The notes beneath the pieces are model-generated. The model ran no database searches. It was not told the DNA's origin and worked only from the letters and a program-made list of their open reading frames with translations. DNA of 32,308 nucleotides from Bacteroidales bacterium (GTDB lineage Bacteria > Bacteroidota > Bacteroidia > Bacteroidales > Paludibacteraceae). Location of the stretch: contig JALFZG010000071.1 of NCBI GenBank assembly GCA_022784645.1, positions 1-32,308 on the forward strand, in the 5' to 3' direction. The stretch's first letter is position 1, and each line of letters begins with the position of its first letter. The position numbers and the translations under genes were made by a program. Positions 1 through 8,795 of this stretch are shown here, in pieces.

Positions 1-2
1 AT

Positions 3-1190
3 TATGTGCGTCGAGCCGTGATGGCGAAGTTCTTCCCCCAAGTGAGCGCTTCCGGCTTTGCTTTTCATGGAGCCTATCCCCTCATTCGCATCAATATCTT
101 TGACGCCGCCAATCAGATTGCTACTAATGCCGAGGCGAAGCGACTGATTGAGCAGATCAAGCAGAATGTGAGCGACCCAAATGCGGAGATCCAACTCATG
201 CCGTATGCTTGGAGCGCCGGGGCAACGGCAGTGCAGCCCATCTTCGCTGGCGGACGAATAGTAAATGGGTATCGTCTTTCCAAATTAGGCATTGAGGCGG
301 CAGAGAAGCAGGCGCAGATTACCGAACGCGATGTCTTGCAGCAGGTGGAAGAAACGTATTGGATGCTGGCAGGTTTGCAACTCAAGCGGCAGACGGTAGC
401 CGGAGCCTCTCAGTTGCTCGACACGGCCGAGCATCTCGTGAGCGCTTCGTATGATGCGGGATTGGTCACGCGCAACGACCTGATGAAAGTGCAACTCAAG
501 CGTGATGAACTGGCATCGCAACGTTTGCAGCTCGAGAATGGTATCCGATTGACTACCAACCTCTTAGCCGTTCTTACGAACTTACCCATTGAAGTCGAAC
601 CTACGCTCCAATCCTTCCCCAATGCAGAGGAGATACAGGTGCCGATACTCGTGGATACCTTCCGTGTGAATGGCCGGCCAGAGGCCGAACTGCTCGCAAT
701 GCAGGTGTTGGCGGCTAAGTATCAGAAAGCTATTACTGTGGGTGAGGTGTTGCCTTCGATTGCCTTAGGTGCAAATGCAGGAGTTGCTAATTTATTCGAC
801 AAGTCTAGGTCTAACGTTGTAGGTTTCCTTACCGTGCAGATTCCGCTTTCGGCTTGGGGTGAACAAGCTTATAAAATCAAGGAGCATAATGTGCGCATCC
901 GTCAGGCTGAGATGCAGCAGAAAGAGCTGAAGCAGAAGATGGCGCTGCAAAACGAGCAGGTGTATAATCAGCTCACCGAGGCGGTGCAGCTCCTGCTTCA
1001 ATACGACAAATCGCATCAGTTAGCACAAGATAATTACCGTTTGGCTCGCTTGAATTACGAAGCGGGTGCTTCCACCATCACCGAACTGCTTGAGAGTCAG
1101 ATGCTTCTCTTTCAGTCAGAGTCGGCTTATTGCGATGCCCTCACCGCCTATTTCTCCGCTCTTCGTAAGTTCCAAGACTTCAATAAATAA
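3..1190 (+). CDS. TolC-family outer membrane efflux protein (5' partial)
   Basis: Outer-membrane channel component of an export system (type I secretion or RND/MFS efflux), expected to form a trimeric barrel with a periplasmic alpha-helical tunnel. The reading frame is open to the left edge of the window, so the true start and the signal peptide lie outside; the GTG at 6 is unlikely to be the start, because the first visible residues (AVMAKFFPQVSASG) match the repeat of the family that normally follows about 50-80 residues of N-terminus. Two TolC-type helical repeats are visible, with the family turn motifs GGRIVNGYRLSKLGIEAAE and, near the end, YEAGASTITELLESQ. About 395 codons are seen, consistent with a normal 430-480 residue protein missing its start. 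The TonB-like gene follows after 32 nt and probably shares the transcript. The pump partners must lie upstream. Confidence 0.9.
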   Translation, partial: YVRRAVMAKFFPQVSASGFAFHGAYPLIRINIFDAANQIATNAEAKRLIEQIKQNVSDPNAEIQLMPYAWSAGATAVQPIFAGGRIVNGYRLSKLGIEAAEKQAQITERDVLQQVEETYWMLAGLQLKRQTVAGASQLLDTAEHLVSASYDAGLVTRNDLMKVQLKRDELASQRLQLENGIRLTTNLLAVLTNLPIEVEPTLQSFPNAEEIQVPILVDTFRVNGRPEAELLAMQVLAAKYQKAITVGEVLPSIALGANAGVANLFDKSRSNVVGFLTVQIPLSAWGEQAYKIKEHNVRIRQAEMQQKELKQKMALQNEQVYNQLTEAVQLLLQYDKSHQLAQDNYRLARLNYEAGASTITELLESQMLLFQSESAYCDALTAYFSALRKFQDFNK

Positions 1191-1222
1191 GCCCCGGTAG
1201 CTCCAGAATAATATATTCAGAT

Positions 1223-1798
1223 ATGAACACAACAAACGACAATCAACCAGAGAATAAGCTCCGAACGAACAAAGCAACGGAGCAGGAAAATGCGAATGCC
1301 AAGTCGGCAAAGGTGGTCTTTACGAAGCGGCAGATTGCCGAGCTCGTGATCCTACTGCTGGTGTTGGTAGGGGTAATTATCATAGCAAGGCAATGTAATA
1401 CCTCTCCTTTTGCAGAATCGCAATCCGAACAGACTCCTATAGAGCAGCAGGAGGCTCCAGAGGAATCGGCAACAACCGATGATATCTGCGTAGTTGCCGA
1501 ACAGATGCCGGAGTTCCCCGGTGGTCAGGCTGCTCTCATTGAGTATTTGTCTCACCAAGTAACCTATCCCGAAGAGGCGCAGGCGAATGGCATAGAGGGA
1601 CGCGTCGTTTGCAGCTTTGTGGTGGATACAGATGGCTCTATCACGGATGTGGAGGTGGCTCGTTCGAGTGGTGATGCTTCGCTTGATCAAGAGGCCGTCC
1701 GAGCCGTACAGTCTATGCCCCAATGGCAACCTGCTCAGATGGATGGTGCTCCCGTCAGCGTCCGCTTCTCCCTCCCGATAAACTTCACCCTTCAGTAG
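1223..1798 (+). CDS. Energy transducer TonB-like protein (TonB C-terminal domain)
   Basis: Predicted inner-membrane anchored protein whose C-terminal domain would contact TonB boxes of outer-membrane receptors. Seen: a polar N-terminus of about 36 residues, one membrane segment at about 38-56, a Gln/Glu/Pro-rich periplasmic linker at about 60-90, then a TonB C-terminal domain at about 97-190. The domain shows the typical Bacteroidota pattern: EFPGG, YPEEAQANGIEGRVVCSFVV, DGSITDVEVARSSGD, LDQEAVRAVQSMPQWQPA, and the closing VRFSLPINFTLQ. The N-terminus carries 35 residues before the membrane segment, longer than in classical TonB, and the Pro-rich stretch is short. It follows a TolC-family gene by 32 nt, an uncommon pairing. 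No ExbB/ExbD genes are in view, so partner proteins are unknown. Confidence 0.88.
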   Translation: MNTTNDNQPENKLRTNKATEQENANAKSAKVVFTKRQIAELVILLLVLVGVIIIARQCNTSPFAESQSEQTPIEQQEAPEESATTDDICVVAEQMPEFPGGQAALIEYLSHQVTYPEEAQANGIEGRVVCSFVVDTDGSITDVEVARSSGDASLDQEAVRAVQSMPQWQPAQMDGAPVSVRFSLPINFTLQ

Positions 1799-1857
1799 CC
1801 CCCTCCTCAAGGAGAAATCATTACCTTCTCATAAAATGCGAAGGGTGATGCGTCATA

Positions 1858-1880
1858 TCGTAAGAATCTGTAACTTACGA
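1858..1880. repeat. Perfect 7-bp inverted repeat
   Basis: TCGTAAG at 1858-1864 and CTTACGA at 1874-1880 enclose a 9-nt loop. It sits 60 nt after the TonB stop codon. It may be a 3' end structure of the upstream transcript or a protein-binding site. No T tract follows directly, so it is not called a terminator. Confidence 0.4.
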
Positions 1881-2082
1881 AGCAGCGATAGCTCCCGAGC
1901 CTCACATTTTTCAGCACTCAGGTAGCTATGATGGAGGTGAATAGGAGTGAAGATGAGTAAAAAAGAAATATTTTTAGATTGTCAGAGGTGATAATATATA
2001 TTATTAATTGATTAGTTTAATCGGATTAAATGAGAAAAATTGCATAAAAATGACGATAGAAATGAAAAAACATTAGATTTTT

Positions 2083-2114
2083 CTTGCAAGGATGGAGAAA
2101 ATTACGTAATTTTG
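2083..2114 (+). promoter_or_regulatory. Bacteroidota-type promoter of glnN
   Basis: A -7 box TAATTTTG at 2107-2114 matches the Bacteroidota consensus TAnnTTTG exactly. A CTTG at 2083-2086 (consensus TTTG, one mismatch) lies 20 nt upstream, which is the usual spacing. Transcription would begin near 2121, giving a leader of about 120 nt before the glnN ATG. Confidence 0.72.
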
Positions 2115-2242
2115 CAGCCGAAATCGATAAAGAATGTTCCCCTAAGGATAATTTAATCTATTCTTGAGGATATTCCCGTTTCGTTTTGACTATTCCAATT
2201 TCAGTCTGAAGTTATTCTGTTTTATTATTATTTATATAAGGT

Positions 2243-4429
2243 ATGGAAAATTTCCGATTCTCGGCAGTAGCAAAAGCATGGGAACATAAGCCCGTAGAGG
2301 TGAAGCCCATGAACGTATCGGTACCGACGTTCTTCGGACGTCAAGTGTTTACCCGCGAACGTATGCGCGATTATATCGCAGAGCAGACGCTCGAGCAGCT
2401 TTTTGATGCGATAGACAACAACAAGCCTATCGGTCGCGAACTGGCAGGCAGTGTAGCCATTGGTATGAAGAAATGGGCGATGGAGAATGGTGCCACGCAT
2501 TTCACCCACTGGTTTCAGCCGCTTACGGGCGGTACGGCCGAGAAGCAGGATGCTTTCCTTGGTTTTGACCGCGAAGGACGTGCCATAGAAGAGTTCTCAG
2601 GCAGCGAGCTCTATCAGCAGGAGCCAGACGCTTCATCGTTCCCAAATGGCGGTATCCGCAATACGTTTGAGGCGCGTGGTTACTCTGCTTGGGACCCCAC
2701 TTCGCCAGCGTTCGTGATTGAAGACCGCCTCTGCATCCCTACGATCTTCGTAGCATATACGGGTGAAGCCCTCGACTATAAGACTCCTCTTATTCGTTCG
2801 ATTGACGCCCTCAACAAAGCTGCTACCGACGTTTGCAATTACTTTGATAAGAACGTGCGTAGCGTATGTATGAACTTAGGTTGGGAGCAGGAGTATTTCC
2901 TGATTGACGAGGCGCTCTATGCTGCTCGTCCGGACTTGGTAATGACCGGCCGCACGCTGATGGGACATGCTTCTTCGAAGACCCAGCAGCTTGATGACCA
3001 CTATTTCGGCACGATACCCGAGCGCGTGACTTGCTTCATGACCGAACTGGAGCAGGAGGCCTTGAAATTAGGTATCCCCGTTAAGACCCGCCATAATGAG
3101 GTTGCGCCCAACCAGTTTGAGCTCGCGCCCATCTTCGAGGAAGTGAACTTGGCCAACGATCATAACCTCTTGATTATGAGCTTGATGGAGAAGATTGCTC
3201 ATAAGCATCATTTCCGCGTGCTGCTCCATGAGAAGCCTTATGCAGGCGTCAATGGTTCGGGTAAGCACTGCAACTGGTCGATGCAGACGAACACTGGTGT
3301 GAACCTGCTTTCGCCGGGTAAGAACCCCTATGCCAACTTGCAGTTTGTAACGTTCCTCGTAAATGTAATGGCAGCGCTGAATCGTCATAACGGCCTCTTG
3401 AAAGCCTCAATCATTTCCGCTACCAATGCCCACCGATTGGGCGCCAACGAGGCTCCTCCTGCCATTATCTCCATTTTCCTCGGAACGCAGCTCACCCAGG
3501 CGCTCAACGAGATTGAGAACGCTGATGAAGATAAGGGTATCATCATCAATGCCAAGAAAGAGATGAAGTTAGGCGTATCGCACATCCCTGAGATTCTGCT
3601 TGATAACACCGACCGCAACCGTACCTCGCCTTTTGCTTTCACCGGCAACCGCTTTGAGTTCCGCGCTGTAGGTTCGTCGGCTAACTGTGGCGCTGCCATG
3701 TTGGCCCTCAACGCAGTTGTTGCAGAGCAACTCATTGACTTCAAAGCCGAGGTGGATGCGCTGATTGCCAGTGGTGAAGCCAAGGAGCGCGCGCTCTTCA
3801 AGGTTATTCGTAAGTGCATCCGCGAGACGAAAGCTATTCGTTTTGATGGTAATGGCTATTCCGATGAATGGAAAGCTGAAGCTGCCAAGCGCGGTTTGGA
3901 TTGCGAGACCTCGGCTCCGTTGATGATTGACCGTTATCTCGACCCTGCTTCCGTAATGATGTTTGAGAAGGCGAACGTGCTGACGCTTCAAGAACTTAAG
4001 TCGCGCTGCGATGTGAAATGGGAGAACTACGCTGCCAAACTTCAGATTGAGAGCCGTGTTTTAGGAGACCTTGTCAAGAACCACGTTCTACCTGCTGCGC
4101 AACGTTATCAGGGCGTATTGCTCGATAATGTGCTCAAGCTGAATAAGGTATTTGGCGATGAGGCTGAGGCTATGACGAAGGAAGATAAGCTGATGATTAC
4201 GAAGATTGCTCGTCATAACGATGAAATCCTCCGCTTGACTGATGAGATGGCAGCCCTCCGCAAAGTGGCTAATCACACGGAAGATGCGCGTGAGCGTGCA
4301 ATCCTCTTCCACGATACTGTGGTGCCCAAGATGGAGGCTATCCGCGAGCATGTGGATGAACTCGAGCTCATCGTTGATGACGAACTTTGGACCCTCCCTA
4401 AATACCGCGAGATGCTCTTTATCCGATAA
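2243..4429 (+). CDS. glnN: Glutamine synthetase type III
   Basis: ATP-dependent ligation of ammonia to glutamate; cytoplasmic, the main entry of ammonium into organic nitrogen in many Bacteroidota. At 728 residues it has the length of the GSIII family (about 700-730), far longer than GSI. Visible signatures in order: GSIII N-terminal block (FGRQVFTRERMRDYI), substrate region HWFQPLTGGTAEKQDAF, metal-ligand segment GWEQEYFLID at about 213-222, RHNEVAPNQFELAPIFEEVN at about 282-301, NGSGKHCNWSM at about 336-346 (ATP/metal), and GNRFEFRAVGSSANCGAAM from about 467. No gap or missing active-site segment was noticed. It is a single-gene unit: its own promoter lies at 2083-2114 and a strong terminator starts 31 nt after the stop. 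The start is the only ATG preceding the conserved N-terminus. Confidence 0.97.
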   Translation: MENFRFSAVAKAWEHKPVEVKPMNVSVPTFFGRQVFTRERMRDYIAEQTLEQLFDAIDNNKPIGRELAGSVAIGMKKWAMENGATHFTHWFQPLTGGTAEKQDAFLGFDREGRAIEEFSGSELYQQEPDASSFPNGGIRNTFEARGYSAWDPTSPAFVIEDRLCIPTIFVAYTGEALDYKTPLIRSIDALNKAATDVCNYFDKNVRSVCMNLGWEQEYFLIDEALYAARPDLVMTGRTLMGHASSKTQQLDDHYFGTIPERVTCFMTELEQEALKLGIPVKTRHNEVAPNQFELAPIFEEVNLANDHNLLIMSLMEKIAHKHHFRVLLHEKPYAGVNGSGKHCNWSMQTNTGVNLLSPGKNPYANLQFVTFLVNVMAALNRHNGLLKASIISATNAHRLGANEAPPAIISIFLGTQLTQALNEIENADEDKGIIINAKKEMKLGVSHIPEILLDNTDRNRTSPFAFTGNRFEFRAVGSSANCGAAMLALNAVVAEQLIDFKAEVDALIASGEAKERALFKVIRKCIRETKAIRFDGNGYSDEWKAEAAKRGLDCETSAPLMIDRYLDPASVMMFEKANVLTLQELKSRCDVKWENYAAKLQIESRVLGDLVKNHVLPAAQRYQGVLLDNVLKLNKVFGDEAEAMTKEDKLMITKIARHNDEILRLTDEMAALRKVANHTEDARERAILFHDTVVPKMEAIREHVDELELIVDDELWTLPKYREMLFIR

Positions 4430-4459
4430 TATAGACGCTGTTTGAGCCGTTTGAAAAAA

Positions 4460-4500
4460 CACCCTATCGCACATTATGAAGCGGTGGGGTGCTTTTGTTG
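4460..4500 (+). terminator. Intrinsic terminator of glnN
   Basis: CACCCTATCGC at 4460-4470 pairs with GCGGTGGGGTG at 4481-4491: 11 bp including two G-U pairs, loop of 10 nt. It is followed by CTTTTGTTGT and preceded by an A run, which makes it possibly active in both directions. Confidence 0.75.
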
Positions 4501-4593
4501 TAGTCTGCATTCTCTGATGCCCTTTATGTCTAATAAACTATCGTGGTGTTTCTTCAATTTGCTTGGCATGAGTTGCATTTTTTTTATTCAAAA

Positions 4594-4625
4594 TTTGGTC
4601 AATTGGAAAATTTTTCGTAATTTTG
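4594..4625 (+). promoter_or_regulatory. Consensus Bacteroidota promoter of the efflux operon
   Basis: TTTG at 4594-4597, a 20-nt spacer, then TAATTTTG at 4618-4625: a perfect match to TTTG-N(19-21)-TAnnTTTG. Start of transcription is expected near 4632, about 128 nt before the first gene. Confidence 0.8.
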
Positions 4626-4679
4626 CATCGTTTTTTTGAGATTGCAAGTCTTACGAGATGAACTTCAACCTCAATATAC

Positions 4680-4752
4680 TGCCTTGGTAAAGGCAAGGTT
4701 TCCCGAGAATATTCCATACGATTGTTTCATCAAACGCGGGTAATGAGCCCGC
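4680..4752 (+). promoter_or_regulatory. Leader inverted repeats upstream of the efflux operon
   Basis: TGCCTT at 4680-4685 and AAGGCA at 4690-4695 form a 6-bp palindromic stem with a GGTA loop. GCGGG at 4736-4740 and CCCGC at 4748-4752 form a second stem, ending 7 nt before the ATG at 4760. The second is well placed to hide the ribosome-binding region; the first could be an operator or an RNA hairpin. Function is inferred only. Confidence 0.35.
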
Positions 4753-4759
4753 ATCAACT

Positions 4760-6157
4760 ATGACAAAGAGACCCTACGTTTCTCAGGCATGGGTATGGCT
4801 TTATGTTCTCACCCTTGCTGCGTGGGCGTTGCCGCTGCATGCTCAAGACTCTTCATTAGTTTTAAAAACCGACATGGAGACGCTCTTTATGATGGCAGAT
4901 CGAGAGAGTCGCAAGATTCGTCTTACAGAGCAAGCATTGCAGGCAGCCCAATCTGGGGCAAAGTATGCCCAAAGCCTTTATTTCCCTTCTTTAAGCATTG
5001 ATCTGAGCGGTTCGTATATTGGTACAGCTTTGGTGTTAGGGAGGGACTTTTCCACCTCGGGCGAGACCTCGGTAATTCTGCCCGGACATGAACCTATACC
5101 CATCAGTAATGGTGCGCAACCCACTCCACATTGGGGCAATAGTCTTGTTGTACAAGCTACGCAGGTAATTTACTCAGGTGGAGCTGTTACTGCACAAATG
5201 AAAGCTGCTAAGTTGCACGAACGAATCGCAGAATTCGACGTGGAGCGGCAGCGGCAAGAAGTGCGCATGATGCTTGCTGGATACTATCTTGAACTGGCTA
5301 AACTTCATAACCAGCAGCAAGTTATTGCACAGCATATCTTCCTTACCCAAACCATGCTAAAAACGATGCGTGCGCGGCATGAAGCTGGCGTTGTACTGAG
5401 CAACGATATAACGCGTTACGAACTCCAACAGAGCGAGCTTGAGCTGATGCAGATTCAGCTTAATGATGCTGTTTCGATTATACAACATGCTTTGCAAACG
5501 ATGCTCCATACCGATAGATTCTTAGTTCCTGATTCCGCCTCGATAGAGGCCCTTTATTGCCAGTTGGAGCAAGTGCACAATGAAGCTATATGGCAAGATC
5601 GGGCCGCACAATCCAATCTTGATATTCATGTGGCCAACGCTCAGCAGCAGCTCGCTGAGCAAGAGTTGAAAGCTACTCGAGCCGCCTCTATCCCATCCGT
5701 AACGGCTATTGTACGTGAGCAGCTCGCCGGACCATATACCTCGGATTTTATACCGGTGGATGCCAATATCAACAGTTGGTTTGTAGGCATAGGTATTCAT
5801 TATAATCTCGATGCGTTATGGAAAAATCGCCACGCGGTGGCACAAGCAGCTGCACGTAAATCGGCATCTGCCGAACAAAGTGCATTCGTTAAAGAACAGG
5901 TATCCACTGCAATTCATGCTGCCTACGTACGTTTTTTTACTGCTTTTTCGGAAGTGCAAACGCAGCAGAAACAGGTGGTTTTGGCTAATCAAAACTACGA
6001 TCTCGTTATGAAACGTTATGTGGGCGACTTGGCCTTACTTACGGATTTGCTCGACGCTTCCAATATGAAACTGACGGCTGAAATGGCTTTGGTGAACGCC
6101 CGTATTTCCCTCATTTTTACGTATTATCAACTCAAATATTCGATTCATTCGTTATGA
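4760..6157 (+). CDS. TolC-family outer membrane efflux protein
   Basis: Outer-membrane exit channel of the tripartite pump encoded here. The 465-residue product begins with a signal peptide (hydrophobic core at about 11-23, probable cleavage after HAQ near 29). Two helical repeats follow: residues about 40-250 with LYFPSLSIDLSGSYIG and QVIYSGGAVTAQMKAAK, and 265-465 with NIDSWF-like NINSWFVGIGIHYNLDALWKNR and YDLVMKRYVGDLALLTDLLDAS. Length and repeats fit the TolC superfamily. It is the first gene of the operon and overlaps the next gene by 4 nt (ATGA), indicating translational coupling. The ATG at 4760 is chosen because it precedes the signal peptide directly. The substrate of the pump cannot be told from sequence. 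Confidence 0.93.
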   Translation: MTKRPYVSQAWVWLYVLTLAAWALPLHAQDSSLVLKTDMETLFMMADRESRKIRLTEQALQAAQSGAKYAQSLYFPSLSIDLSGSYIGTALVLGRDFSTSGETSVILPGHEPIPISNGAQPTPHWGNSLVVQATQVIYSGGAVTAQMKAAKLHERIAEFDVERQRQEVRMMLAGYYLELAKLHNQQQVIAQHIFLTQTMLKTMRARHEAGVVLSNDITRYELQQSELELMQIQLNDAVSIIQHALQTMLHTDRFLVPDSASIEALYCQLEQVHNEAIWQDRAAQSNLDIHVANAQQQLAEQELKATRAASIPSVTAIVREQLAGPYTSDFIPVDANINSWFVGIGIHYNLDALWKNRHAVAQAAARKSASAEQSAFVKEQVSTAIHAAYVRFFTAFSEVQTQQKQVVLANQNYDLVMKRYVGDLALLTDLLDASNMKLTAEMALVNARISLIFTYYQLKYSIHSL

Positions 6158-7176
6158 AAAAGTCCACTATTTATAATATTATCGTAATCCTTATTCTCTT
6201 GTTGGGCGCCGCTTTTGTAGTGCTTCAGTTTTGTCATTTTGGCCGCGTGGAATATACGGATAATGCGCGTGTATGCCGTTATATTGCCCCTCAAAATACG
6301 CGCGTACAAGGATTCATTAAGGAGATTCGCTTTGATGTGTATCAGCCCGTGCATAGGGACGATACGTTGGTCGTATTGGAGACTACAGAATACCGTTTGC
6401 GGTTGGCGCAGGCCATTTCTGATTTGGCGCGCGTAGAGCAAAACAGCAAGGCGATGGGTTCTCAGATTCTAACCACCAATTCGCAGATGCGCGTGACGCG
6501 TGCCTCTATCGATGAGGCTCGTATCAACATGGAAAATCTAGCACGTGAGGATGCGCGATATGAGCAACTGCTGGCGCAAGAAGCGGTTACTCCTCAGCAA
6601 TACGATGCCCAACATACAGCCTATCTGTCGGCAAAGGCACGCTATGAGCAGATGTGCAATACGGAGGCTATGCAGTCCAACGTGGTGACCGAGCAAACGC
6701 ATGTACACTCCGCATCCGTATCGGCGCTGGAGCAGGCGCAACTTGCCGTTGAACTTGCCGAACTCAACCTCTCTTATTGCTATATCATTGCTACCCACAA
6801 TGGTATGGTTGGCGCAAGGGATATCAATATTGGTCAGCTTGTCAATCCGGGACAGACCCTTGTGTCCATTGTGGATGCTGATGAGATTTGGGTAGAGGCT
6901 AATTACCGCGAACGCCAATTGAAACATGTGGTGCCGGGAGCAGAGGTGGATATACGAGTGGATGCCGTGCCAGACGTGACTTTCAAAGGGCGTGTTGAGC
7001 GGCTGTCGGATGCTACGGGAAGCGCGTTTTCTCTCATTCCAGTGGATAATGCCACCGGCAATTTCGTTAAGGTGGAGCAGCGTCTAACGGTGAGAATCTC
7101 ACTTGAAGAGAATGATCCTGAAAGGTTGAAGAATCTGCATGCAGGATACAGTGTGGAATGCAAAGTGAAATACTGA
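6154..7176 (+). CDS. HlyD/EmrA-family membrane fusion (periplasmic adaptor) protein
   Basis: Periplasmic adaptor joining the MFS transporter to the TolC-like channel. A single N-terminal membrane anchor spans about 7-26. It is followed by the half-lipoyl segment (VQGFIKEIRFDVYQPVHRDD at about 50-69), a long alpha-helical hairpin at about 85-195 rich in Ala/Gln/Glu, the second half-lipoyl/barrel segment (ATHNGMVGARDINIGQLVNPGQTLVSIVDADEIWVEANYRE) and the typical closing beta domain. The 340-residue length and the single anchor match EmrA-type adaptors that work with 14-segment MFS exporters. It overlaps the upstream channel gene by 4 nt and is followed after 1 nt by the transporter. Confidence 0.93.
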   Translation: MKKSTIYNIIVILILLLGAAFVVLQFCHFGRVEYTDNARVCRYIAPQNTRVQGFIKEIRFDVYQPVHRDDTLVVLETTEYRLRLAQAISDLARVEQNSKAMGSQILTTNSQMRVTRASIDEARINMENLAREDARYEQLLAQEAVTPQQYDAQHTAYLSAKARYEQMCNTEAMQSNVVTEQTHVHSASVSALEQAQLAVELAELNLSYCYIIATHNGMVGARDINIGQLVNPGQTLVSIVDADEIWVEANYRERQLKHVVPGAEVDIRVDAVPDVTFKGRVERLSDATGSAFSLIPVDNATGNFVKVEQRLTVRISLEENDPERLKNLHAGYSVECKVKY

Positions 7177-7177
7177 T

Positions 7178-8758
7178 ATGGAGGCTGCTAATCAGTTTGT
7201 AATGCCAATGTTTCGGTCGTTTGTACTGAAACCGTTGCGACCATGGATATACGTGCTGACAGCTTTCTGTTTTCAGTTTTCGGGATGCGTCTATCTGGGC
7301 GCATTAGAAGCTGTCCGCGGTACGACAAACTTCATGATTGAAGACTTGGTCTTTTTGTTGTTTTCCGGATTAGCTGGTATGGCCGTATATTTTCCTTTGC
7401 TTTTTAGGATGAAATTTAGGTTTACGAATCAGCAACTGCTCTGCGGTTCTGCCTGCGTGATTATGCTATGCAATTATATTACAATGTCATCTTCGTCGAT
7501 GCTTATTTTGGCGCCCGTGTGTTTTATTTCCGGCATGGCAAAGATTCAGGGTACGTTTGAGTGCATGTCGAATATCCAATTATGGATCACGCCCAAGCGC
7601 GATTTCGGCGTGTTCTTTCCCGTGTTGCATATCATCCTGCTTACTGCGATTGTGGGCGGAGGATGGCTGGCATCGGTGATGGCTTATCATTGGTCGTGGC
7701 AGACAATGCATTGGCTTACGATGGGCACTATGTCAGCGGTAGTGCTTTCGCAACTCTTGCTCTGTCAGCCTTTTTGCCCCATGCCTCAGCGCATACCGTT
7801 TCGCGGCATCGATTTTCTTTCTGCATTGCTGATTTGTATTGTCATGCTGATGGCCAGTTATGTAATGATATATGGTAATTATTACGAATGGTTCTATAGT
7901 TTTCGCCTGCGTCTTATAGCCGGTTTATGTGTGGTCTTGTTTGCGCTGCTTCTATTGCGTTTGGGTAGCGTTAAACAGCCGTATGTGAATCTGCGTATTT
8001 TTCGCTATCGTAATGTAGTGGCTATTTTGACTGTAACTGCGATAGCTGAAGTGCTGCTCGGGGTAGAACATACGATGGAGGAGATACTCTACGCGGAGGT
8101 GGTTGTGCTGGAAGAACATACCAAAGAGGAGCTATTGCTTTGGGCGCTACCTGGCATTTATATCGGAGTAGGAATTACACTCTTCTGGCTCGGGCATAAA
8201 CGATGGAAAGTGTGGCATCTTTTTGCATTGGCTTTCGGCTTGGTTATGGCCTATGCTGTATATATGTATCTGCATCTGGATATGAATGCGCCTTATGAAC
8301 AATATCGCGTAGGATGTGCGATTCGCGGCTGTGCGTATGCAATTTTTTCGGCTTCGTTGATGTGGTCTCTCCACGAATCGGTGCCCGATCTCAACGAGTT
8401 CTTCATGTCGTTATTCATTTTTAATATTATGCACATGTATCTTGCAGGAGCTATGTCGTTTGGTCTTTACAGTCATCTGTTTTCTATCCAATTAGGTGAT
8501 AACATAGCGCGCTATTCCGGTTATATCACAGCTACTTCGATGGCTTCAGAAACGCAGTCCGCCTTTATGACGAATTGGTTGCCTGACATGATGGCAATAA
8601 CGATTAAGCAAGTGTATGGCTGGGTTATTTGGTTGGCTGCGGGTATGACGATGACTTTTCTGCTCCTTAATATACCACGTGTGCGCACGCAAGTTCGCAA
8701 GGTTCCATATTGGGCGGTTTATGCAGTGGAGTATTTAGGCCGTATCAGCAGCCTTTGA
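7178..8758 (+). CDS. MFS transporter (EmrB-like, tripartite exporter)
   Basis: Inner-membrane transporter of the operon. The 526 residues hold many hydrophobic stretches, about 12-14 membrane segments by eye, for example at 24-45, 56-75, 86-102, 107-120, 146-170 and 480-500. Sequence similarity to canonical EmrB is weak: the usual motif A and motif C of drug/H+ antiporters are not obvious. Its identity therefore rests on topology, on the basic C-terminal tail, and on genes for adaptor and channel immediately upstream (1-nt gap), an arrangement known in Bacteroidota. It may export a drug, fatty acid or other amphipathic compound. A terminator follows directly after the stop. The operon contains no regulator gene. 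Confidence 0.82.
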   Translation: MEAANQFVMPMFRSFVLKPLRPWIYVLTAFCFQFSGCVYLGALEAVRGTTNFMIEDLVFLLFSGLAGMAVYFPLLFRMKFRFTNQQLLCGSACVIMLCNYITMSSSSMLILAPVCFISGMAKIQGTFECMSNIQLWITPKRDFGVFFPVLHIILLTAIVGGGWLASVMAYHWSWQTMHWLTMGTMSAVVLSQLLLCQPFCPMPQRIPFRGIDFLSALLICIVMLMASYVMIYGNYYEWFYSFRLRLIAGLCVVLFALLLLRLGSVKQPYVNLRIFRYRNVVAILTVTAIAEVLLGVEHTMEEILYAEVVVLEEHTKEELLLWALPGIYIGVGITLFWLGHKRWKVWHLFALAFGLVMAYAVYMYLHLDMNAPYEQYRVGCAIRGCAYAIFSASLMWSLHESVPDLNEFFMSLFIFNIMHMYLAGAMSFGLYSHLFSIQLGDNIARYSGYITATSMASETQSAFMTNWLPDMMAITIKQVYGWVIWLAAGMTMTFLLLNIPRVRTQVRKVPYWAVYAVEYLGRISSL

Positions 8759-8759
8759 C

Positions 8760-8790
8760 CTGTCCACTTTTGAGAGAAGGACAGATTTTT
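8760..8790 (+). terminator. Intrinsic terminator of the efflux operon
   Basis: CTGTCC at 8760-8765 pairs with GGACAG at 8779-8784 (loop 13 nt), followed by ATTTTT at 8785-8790. It begins 2 nt after the MFS stop. Read on the other strand it has no T run, so it ends only the plus-strand operon; the convergent hppK stop lies at 8796. Confidence 0.7.
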
Positions 8791-8795
8791 GAGAG

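Larger units (their letters stand above)
1799..2242. other. Intergenic region, 444 bp, with hairpins and the glnN promoter and leader
   Basis: No credible coding sequence. The first 120 bp hold inverted repeats: CTCC/GGAG right after the TonB stop, a weak CCTTC/GAAGG hairpin, and TCGTAAG/CTTACGA at 1858-1880. ATAGCT and AGCTAT at about 1888 and 1922 form a further pair. None is followed at once by a clear T run, though a TTTTT lies near 1908. The stretch 1960-2080 is very AT-rich. The last part carries the promoter described separately and an approximately 120-nt untranslated leader for glnN in which I see no recognisable riboswitch. Confidence 0.6.
4430..4759. other. Intergenic region, 330 bp, with terminator, promoter and structured leader
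   Basis: It contains, in order, the glnN terminator, an AT-rich spacer, a consensus promoter and about 128 nt of leader with two short hairpins before the efflux operon. A 65-codon open frame at 4442-4639 crosses both the terminator and the promoter and is not accepted as a gene. Confidence 0.6.

Noticed and set aside
4442..4639. 65-codon plus-strand frame
   Set aside because: Covers the glnN terminator and the efflux promoter; Cys/Phe-rich with no family resemblance.
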